DNA from: an uncultured Mycoplasma sp.
Lineage (GTDB): Bacteria; Bacillota_I; Bacilli_A; Mycoplasmatales; Metamycoplasmataceae
Direction of reading: 5' to 3'
DNA: 11,947 bases
Assembly: GCA_946998935.1 (NCBI GenBank)
Contig: CAMQBE010000006.1
Coordinates: 1-11,947, forward strand
Below the pieces are notes generated by a model. That model was not told the origin of the DNA. It saw nothing but the letters and a program-made list of their open reading frames with translations, and made no database searches. Below are positions 5,977 to 11,947 of the stretch, piece after piece; within the stretch, counting starts at the first letter, position 1; each line of letters begins with the position of its first letter. The position numbers and the translations under genes are program-made.

Positions 5977-8904
5977 ATGGTGAAGAAAACAAACACAATC
6001 ACTTATGCATTTTTAGGCGCTGGTATTTTAACTGTTGCAGTAGCTACAACTGCTGCAATAACAAAAAAACACAGCCAACAAAACACAACTTCAGTTTCAT
6101 CTCTTGATACAGCTTCAAAAATTGAATCAGACCAAGCTAAGGCTAAAATACAACAGTTAGAAAATGAAAAAGCAGATTTAGAAAATCAATTACAAAATGG
6201 TGGTAGTGCCAATGTAGCTTTAAATAACAAATTAGCTCAAATTAATAAAGAATTAGAAAAAGCTAAAAAGGAATACAATGACCTTTTAGCTAAAAATAGC
6301 TTATTAGATCAAGCTATTACTTTAATTAATACTTCTAAAGACGAAGCTAAAGAAATGGCCAAAGATAATGCTCAAGGTGCTCTATTAATGAATAACCAAA
6401 TTGATTTAGCTACAAATAAATATTTATTAGATTATAAAAACCTAGATAAAGCAAAAATTAAAGAACTTAAACAATATTTAGCTAATGCAAAAACTAATGG
6501 CCAAAGCATGAAAACTCTTGATGAAAAAATATTAGCTATAGAAAATGAAATTAAAACCTATGATTCTTCTTCAAAAGAATACCAATATCTAGTAGCTAAA
6601 TATCAGGAAGTTAAAAAAGAAGAATTAGAAATTATTTTAGTTAAAGATGAAGTTCAAAATAAAGCAATTACTGATTTAATTACTAAGGCTACTGCTTATT
6701 TAGAACAAGCAAAAAAGATTAAAGAAGCTAAAAATGAAATCAATGATTTAATTTCTAAAATTAATGAAGCTAATACTAAAGCTAATGAATATGAAAATAA
6801 AAAGTTAATTAACACCGCTAAATATTTAAAAGATGAAATTGCTAAAGTTCAAAAAGTACTCGATAATTTTAAAGATAAAAATGAATTAGTAACAGCCAAA
6901 AATAATTTAGTTAATGCTATAGAAGAATCTAAAACTAAAGCTACTGACGAAAAAGCTAAAATTAAATTAGATCAAAAAATCATTGAAGCAAAAAACTATA
7001 TAACAAGTGAATTAAATGAAAATCAATATGAAACAATTAAAGCTGATTTAGAAAAAGCAATTATAAAAGCCAAAGGCATTTACGATACAACTGTGGCAAA
7101 AAAAGTTTATGAAGATGCAACTAATGAATTAGAAACTAAATTGGCTTTAGCTAAAAAACAAAAACAAGATTTACTTAATTCAATTCAAAGTGCAATTCAA
7201 AAATATAATGAATTAAAAACTAAAGCTACAACATTAATTACCGAATTAGCAAAAGACCCTAAATATGAAGCTCTTAAAAATGAATTACAAACTGCAGTTG
7301 ACAATACTCAAAATACAGTAAATCAAAATGACAAGAATCCTAAAATTATTGCTCAAGCTGCCAATGAATTAAATACTGCTTACAATAAAGCTTTAGGTAT
7401 TGAAGAATTAAAAACTAAAGTCGCTAAAGTTAAAGCTTTTGATATTGATAAAGTAGATGATCCAACATTAAAAGCAACTTGAAACGATAAAATTACCGCT
7501 GCTGAAAACGTTATAAAAGATGCTAATATAACTAAAGCTAAAGTTGTTGAACAATTAAAAATAATTGACAAATTAGTCTCATACATAGATAATATGGGAA
7601 ATAAAGACAAAGCTGCTATTCAAGATTACAAGAATAAATTACAAGCTATTATTGATAATCCAACATTTAAAGTTAATGGCTTAAGATTTAATAAAGATGT
7701 GGTCGCTCCTCATTATGAAGGAAAACCAAATCCAGGTCCTTTAACACTAGACTATACTCTTAAAGGTGCTATTGATTTTTACAACAAAAATCTTGCAAAA
7801 ATAATTAAAAATAATGACTATAGTGATATTGACATATACAAGAAAAATTGCCCTGCTGTAATAGATAAAGCTAATAAATTATTAGCCTTAGAAACTGAAG
7901 CACAAAAATTAAAAGTTGTTGTTGAAGAATCTCAAGATCTATTAAATACTATGAAAGCGCAAGCAACTAAATACCAAAATATAATAAATACTTTTGAACC
8001 TATATTTAATGCACAAAATGCTATATATACAAACGTTGATAGCGATGCTAATGCTTTAATAAAAGCAAAGACTGATTTAGAAAAAGCTTTAAATGAAGCT
8101 AAAAGTGAAAAACAAAAAATAGATAGCTCTACACCAGCAAGTCCACTTGAAGTTGCCAAAAAAGAGTTAAAAGAAGCTATGGACAATGCCAAGGAACAAT
8201 GCAAAGGCAAATTCTATAAATCAAAAGATGGTCCATTAATACGATGATACACTACTTTATACCAACAAAAATACAACGTTAAAATAGATAGAGTAATTAA
8301 TGATTCCCAAAAAATTATTGATACTTCAAGCGATGAAGCAGAAGTAAAAAAACAAAAAGATATTTTGAACAAAGAATTACAAAGATCATTGCACTTCTAT
8401 ACGGTTCAAAAATTCCTTTTCGCTTCCGGAAAAGAACAAAAATTCCAAGAACTTATAGGCATGAAAGTTGCTGTAAATGAAGAAGCAGATTTAGCTTCAA
8501 TTAAAGATGAAATATTAAAAGGTGTTAAAGAATTTGAAGATTTTTACAATGATGTTAATAATGTTGATTCTAATTTAGCCAAAACCTTAAATGGCAAGCT
8601 TGAAACTACAAGTACTGATTTAGCTGCTAAATTTAATCCATTATGAAAAGATGAATTAACTAAATTATCTGGAACTAAAATGACTGAAGCTAATGCTGCT
8701 GCTGAACAAGTTTTAAGTGATTATGAAGCTAAAGCTAAAACAAAAACTAACGAAGATGTTTCAAATCTTTATATGATGATTAAGAATGCTAAAAATAAAA
8801 TGAGTAAATTAGAAAATAATGCAACTAATTATTTCATGATTAAATACTACTACACAACAATTAATCAATATATAAGCGAATTAAGAAAATTCCCTACCAA
8901 CTAG
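5977..8904 (+). CDS. Membrane-anchored coiled-coil surface protein, function unknown
   Basis: The frame is open for 975 residues once three TGA codons are read as Trp (residues 502, 757 and 890). The N-terminus has a short basic start, then a hydrophobic helix at about residues 9-29 with no lipobox Cys. This suggests a signal anchor with the rest outside the cell. Residues from about 48 to the end are almost entirely charged and helical, rich in Lys, Glu, Asn, Ala and Leu. A strong coiled coil (QQLENEKADLENQLQ and similar heptads) lies at about 55-95. Loosely repeated units with ALEKA/AKNEL-type patterns resemble FIVAR-like or Lmp-type mycoplasma surface proteins. No catalytic motif and no second membrane helix are seen. 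Cys occurs at 625 and 742. It is the only plus-strand gene in the window, has its own promoter, and ends just before the terminator at 8913. A role in adhesion or surface structure is only a guess. Confidence 0.88.
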
Positions 8905-8912
8905 TTGAACAA

Positions 8913-8946
8913 AAAAGAGACTTTCACATTGAACTAAGTCTCTTTT
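8913..8946. terminator. Bidirectional terminator between convergent genes
   Basis: AAAAGAGACTT and AAGTCTCTTTT form a perfect 11-bp stem with a 12-nt loop. T-runs follow on both strands: TTTTAATTT on plus, six T on minus. It lies 8 nt after the coiled-coil gene stop and 3 nt after the lipoprotein stop, and probably ends both transcripts. Confidence 0.88.
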
Positions 8947-8949
8947 AAT

Positions 8950-9297
8950 TTAATCTTTTTTAAACTTACTATTAGTAAAAGTTTTGTCTTTAGTTGCATT
9001 ATCTTTAGAATTTGTAAAAGTAACAACCGCAGTTAATTTACCCGCTTTATCATCAGCTAAGATGTTTTTAATTTTGAAAGTAATTTCTTTATTTTCTTCA
9101 ATTAAATAAATATGAATATCTTCCTCTTTAATACTTGAAGCTTTAACTTCGCTAACTTTAATGGAATTATCAATGGACATAGCTGAAGTATTAACTATAT
9201 CGTCAAAAGTTCTTGGTTGCTTTGTGCAACTAGCTGCTAATGAAACAATTGGAATAAGAGTTAAAGATGATGAAAATATTAGTAATTTATTTTTCAT
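8950..9297 (-). CDS. Small surface lipoprotein, Lipoprotein_17-like
   Basis: This 115-residue protein starts with a lipoprotein signal peptide (MKNKLLIFSSS) ending in the lipobox LAASC, with Cys24 as the predicted acylated residue. The mature part is about 90 residues. Its pattern of KASSIKEEDI, then FKIKNI, then DKAGKLTAVVTFT and a final FTNSKFKK resembles the mycoplasma Lipoprotein_17 repeat (PF04200), present here as a single copy; this is from memory of the family. The function of that domain is not known. The ATG overlaps the end of oppF by 11 nt and has no clear Shine-Dalgarno site. It is therefore likely made by translational coupling as the last gene of the oppD-oppF transcript. Whether it aids peptide uptake or only shares the transcript cannot be told. 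Confidence 0.85.
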   Translation of the reverse strand: MKNKLLIFSSSLTLIPIVSLAASCTKQPRTFDDIVNTSAMSIDNSIKVSEVKASSIKEEDIHIYLIEENKEITFKIKNILADDKAGKLTAVVTFTNSKDNATKDKTFTNSKFKKD

Positions 9298-10615
9298 TCT
9301 TATGAATAATTTCTTGGAATGTTTTTAACTCTTCATCAGTAGCTAAGACAAAATGTTTGTTGCCAACATTTTGCCATTTAGGTTGTTTATTTTCATCATA
9401 ATCATGAATTTTTGAATCATAAACATAACCAATCAAAGAACCTTTATCACTAGTTATTGAAGGCACAGCGTCAAGTAAACTTTTTGTATAAGGATGTTGA
9501 GGATTATGAATGATTTCTTCAGTAGGTCCTATTTCAAGTAAAACTCCTTTATTTATAACAGCTATACGATCAGAAATATATTCAACCATTCTTAAGTCGT
9601 GAGCGATGAATAAAATTGTTAAATTATATTTTTGTTTTAAATCATTAAAGATATTAATAACTTGAGCTTGAATAGAAACATCCAAAGCTGAAATAGGTTC
9701 ATCAGCAATAAGCAATTTAGGTTGTAAAACCACTGAACGACAAATACCTAAACGTTGTTGTTGACCACCGGAAAATTCTAATGGATAGCGGTTCAAAACT
9801 GTTTCGTCTAAACCAACTTGATGAAGAATATTTATAATCAATTCTTTTTTAGCTTTTTCTTCTGTATATTTCTCTAAAGCTTTTCTTTCTTTCAAAGCTT
9901 TTTTCATGTAGTTATAAACACTTTGATATTTAGTTGTATCTTTATTATATTTATCTTCAATTTCTCTAAAAATTGTATTAAAAACAAATTTGTATGAGTG
10001 TTCCATTGAATCTTCGTGCAAACGGAATTCACGCAATCAATCTTTATGAAAGTTATTAGCATTATTTTCAATCTTATTTACGTCGTTTACAACTGTCTTA
10101 AAGACGTTTTGGTCAAAAGTTGAGATTAAAATATATTTAGAATTTTTGGTATTTGATAAACCTTCACCAACGACATATTCAACATTTTTAAATGGATTTA
10201 ATGAGTTAGTTGGATCTTGAAAAATCATTTGTACTTTATTAACCATAAAGTTAACAATATCACGATATTTTTTGCCTCATTTAAAGCCTTTATCTAAGTT
10301 CTTTGGAATCACACGATCAAGTATTTTAATATAACCAAAAGAGTGAGGAGTTAAACCAATAATTGCACGTCCAGTAGTACTTTTACCACTACCAGATTCA
10401 CCTACTAAACCTAAGACTTCGCCTTCATAAATATTTAAAGACATGTCTTTAACAGCAGAGAATTTTTTTGCACCAAAACCATAATCAATATCAAGATTTC
10501 TAATTTGAACAATAGGCTCCAAATCAGGATATGCATTAAGCATTTCTTCAGCGCCTTCGACTGTTGGTCTACAAAGTGATTTAAATAATCTTTTTTCACA
10601 ATAATACTTAGGCAT
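9287..10615 (-). CDS. oppF: Oligopeptide ABC transporter ATPase OppF
   Basis: OppF is one of the two cytoplasmic ATPases that power the importer, and works with OppD. It reads through as 442 residues with UGA as Trp. All nucleotide-binding motifs are present: Walker A GESGSGKST (Lys78), Q-loop IFQDP (Gln133), signature SGGQQQR (282-288), Walker B with DEP (Asp305, Glu306), and the switch histidine in IAHDL (His339). HPQHPYTKSLL follows, typical of Opp/Dpp ATPases. I chose the ATG at 10615 over an in-frame GTG at 10621 because AAGGAAG (10621-10627) is well spaced only for the ATG. The start overlaps the oppD stop by 8 nt. Unusual: about 150 residues separate the Q-loop from the signature, roughly 90 more than normal, filled with a charged segment at about residues 150-260. 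Confidence 0.94.
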
Positions 10616-11947
10616 TTTCACTTCCTTTTGTAGCTTGTTTTCTTTGTTCTAAAATCTTGTTTTGATTATCAATTAACTCTTTAACTTCTTGATTATGTTC
10701 TTGAGCTTTTTTAACAAAATATTCATATTTATCTTTTGATAATTGATATTGATTTTCTAATGAACCATAAAGTTCCTTTGCTTCTGCTTCATACATTTTT
10801 CAAAGATTTTGAATAATCTTTGGAACTTCATATTTTGGCGCTTTGTCATTTAATAAATTAGATTTAACAAAGTGCGTTTCTGATATTTGATAAAATGGTG
10901 CTTCTTGTTCAAAGTCAATACCTAAAGCATAATCATTACGAACTGCAAAAGCATCTCCTTCAATATTATTTAAACTTGAAGGTACTGCACCACGAATAAC
11001 TTGTAATCTTGTACCTTTGTTGAAATCTGGCATTGAGACAATTAAACCTCAAGTATAAGGGTGTTGTGGGTGTTTCAAGATTTCATCCTTAGTTCCACTT
11101 TCAATAATTTGGCCAGCATACATAATGTTAATATAGTCAGCTAAAGAAGCAACAACTCCTAAGTCGTGAGTAATGAAAACTATAGCGATATGAAACTTTT
11201 CTTGTAATTCACGAATGATGTCCAATACTAAAGCTTGAACTGTAGGGTCTAAAGCTGTAGTTGGTTCATCCATAACTAAAATCTTAGGTTTTAATGAAAC
11301 AATAGCGGCTATAGCAATACGTTGAATCATACCTCCAGAAAGTTCATGAGGATAAAGCTTCATAACTTCAGCTGGATTATTAATTTTTGTCATTTCCAAA
11401 AATTCAATAGCTTTTTTATAAGCTTCTTTTTTGTTTTTAACAATTTTATTAATTAACATACCTTCGATAATTTGGTGTCCAACTTTCATAGTTGGGTCTA
11501 AAATAGACATAGGGTTTTGGAATACAGCAGAAACAATACGTCCACGAAGTTTTGATTTTTCTCAATTATAAGTTGAAAAGTTTTGAACTTCTAGGCCATA
11601 AAGTTTTACTTTACCACCTTCTATAATTGCATTATCGCCAGTTAAACCATATAATAATGAAGTAATAACACTTTTACCTGAACCACTTTCGCCTATAACT
11701 GCATGTATTTTACCTTCATATATTTTTAATGAAGGACCACGAAGAACTAAGTTCTTTTCTTTAGGATCGGCAGGATTTTTAAAAGTTAAATAAATATCTT
11801 CAATTTCTGCAGCTACTTTTAAATCTTCACCTAAAACATTATCAACTTCTGCTTGGTCTACATATTTTTCAAAATCGTATTCATCTTTTGTTGATTTTTT
11901 AACTATATGTAATGCTTTTCCTAATTTTAGGCCTATGTTTTTTCAAC
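10608..11947 (-). CDS. oppD: Oligopeptide ABC transporter ATPase OppD (5' end outside window)
   Basis: OppD is the second ATPase of the importer. The N-terminus lies beyond base 11947, and 445 residues are visible; no Met occurs ahead of the ATPase domain here. Motifs are Walker A GESGSGKS (bases 11670-11693), the Q-loop VFQNPMSILDPT, the signature LSGGM (near 11331-11345), Walker B VMDEPTTALDP, the switch histidine in ITHDLG, and HPQHPYTWGL. The C-terminal region keeps the Opp layout (PDF..GTRLQVIRGAVPS, then FAVRNDYAL), but the cysteines that usually flank this motif in OppD/DppD are absent. A charged, helical tail of about 60 residues ends the protein. Several in-frame TGA codons encode Trp. 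Its stop overlaps the oppF start by 8 nt (ATGCCTAA), so the two ATPases are probably coupled. The visible N-terminal part is longer than a usual OppD lead-in. Confidence 0.93.
10621..10627 (-). promoter_or_regulatory. Shine-Dalgarno site that decides the oppF start
   Basis: The minus strand reads AAGGAAG here, inside the end of oppD. It lies 5 nt before the ATG at 10615. It overlaps the alternative GTG at 10621, which therefore cannot be its start codon. Confidence 0.65.

Noticed and set aside
7380-8210. Minus-strand ORFs (7380-7610 and 7932-8210) opposite the coiled-coil gene
   Set aside because: Their Ser/Leu/Phe-rich content is the antisense reflection of Lys/Glu/Asn/Ala-rich codons; no start signals are seen.
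5977-8904. Apparent break-up of the coiled-coil gene into four ORFs by stop codons
   Set aside because: The three internal stops are all TGA, the frame is unchanged, and the other genes need UGA as Trp too. It is one intact gene, not a pseudogene.
9287-11947. Apparent frameshifts or truncations in oppD and oppF
   Set aside because: All breaks are in-frame TGA codons; the ATPase motifs occur in the right order in one frame for each gene.

Overview
The window is AT-rich DNA from a mollicute. UGA must be read as tryptophan: every gene longer than about 300 codons is broken by in-frame TGA under the standard code and becomes a full-length, family-consistent protein under code 4. Signal peptides ending in AASC and the Opp proteins resemble the Mycoplasma / Mycoplasmopsis / Metamycoplasma lineage, perhaps the M. 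hominis relatives, but the species cannot be fixed from this sequence alone.

Layout. Right part (11947 to 8950, minus strand): the end of one oligopeptide ABC transporter operon, with oppD (5' end outside the window), oppF, and a small Lipoprotein_17-like lipoprotein. These three overlap by 8 and 11 nt, so they are probably translationally coupled. A strong bidirectional hairpin terminator at 8913-8946 separates them from a convergent plus-strand gene (5977-8904). That gene encodes a 975-residue membrane-anchored, Lys/Glu/Asn-rich coiled-coil protein of unknown function. Left part (5300 to 59, minus strand): oppA (lipoprotein substrate-binding protein, 935 aa), oppB (365 aa) and oppC (419 aa). 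They form an operon that probably continues beyond base 1.

Between the two divergently transcribed genes lies a 676-bp intergenic region (5301-5976). It holds a relatively GC-rich block (about 37% GC over 5461-5640), hairpins on both sides of it, and a minus-strand terminator-like hairpin about 100 nt upstream of oppA. This suggests a small RNA or an attenuated oppA leader. It also has promoter-like elements in both directions and several perfect short palindromes.

Together, OppA captures peptides outside the cell, OppB/OppC form the channel and OppD/OppF hydrolyse ATP to drive uptake. Mycoplasmas cannot make most amino acids and depend on such import. Because oppD-oppF precede oppA-oppB-oppC here instead of following them, the window may sit between two tandem opp loci, or in one rearranged opp locus split by the coiled-coil gene. 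Most genes are of known type. The least explained parts are the intergenic RNA-like block, the coiled-coil protein, and the transporter oddities: an OppF insertion, loss of the OppD C-terminal cysteines, and a large extracellular loop in OppC.
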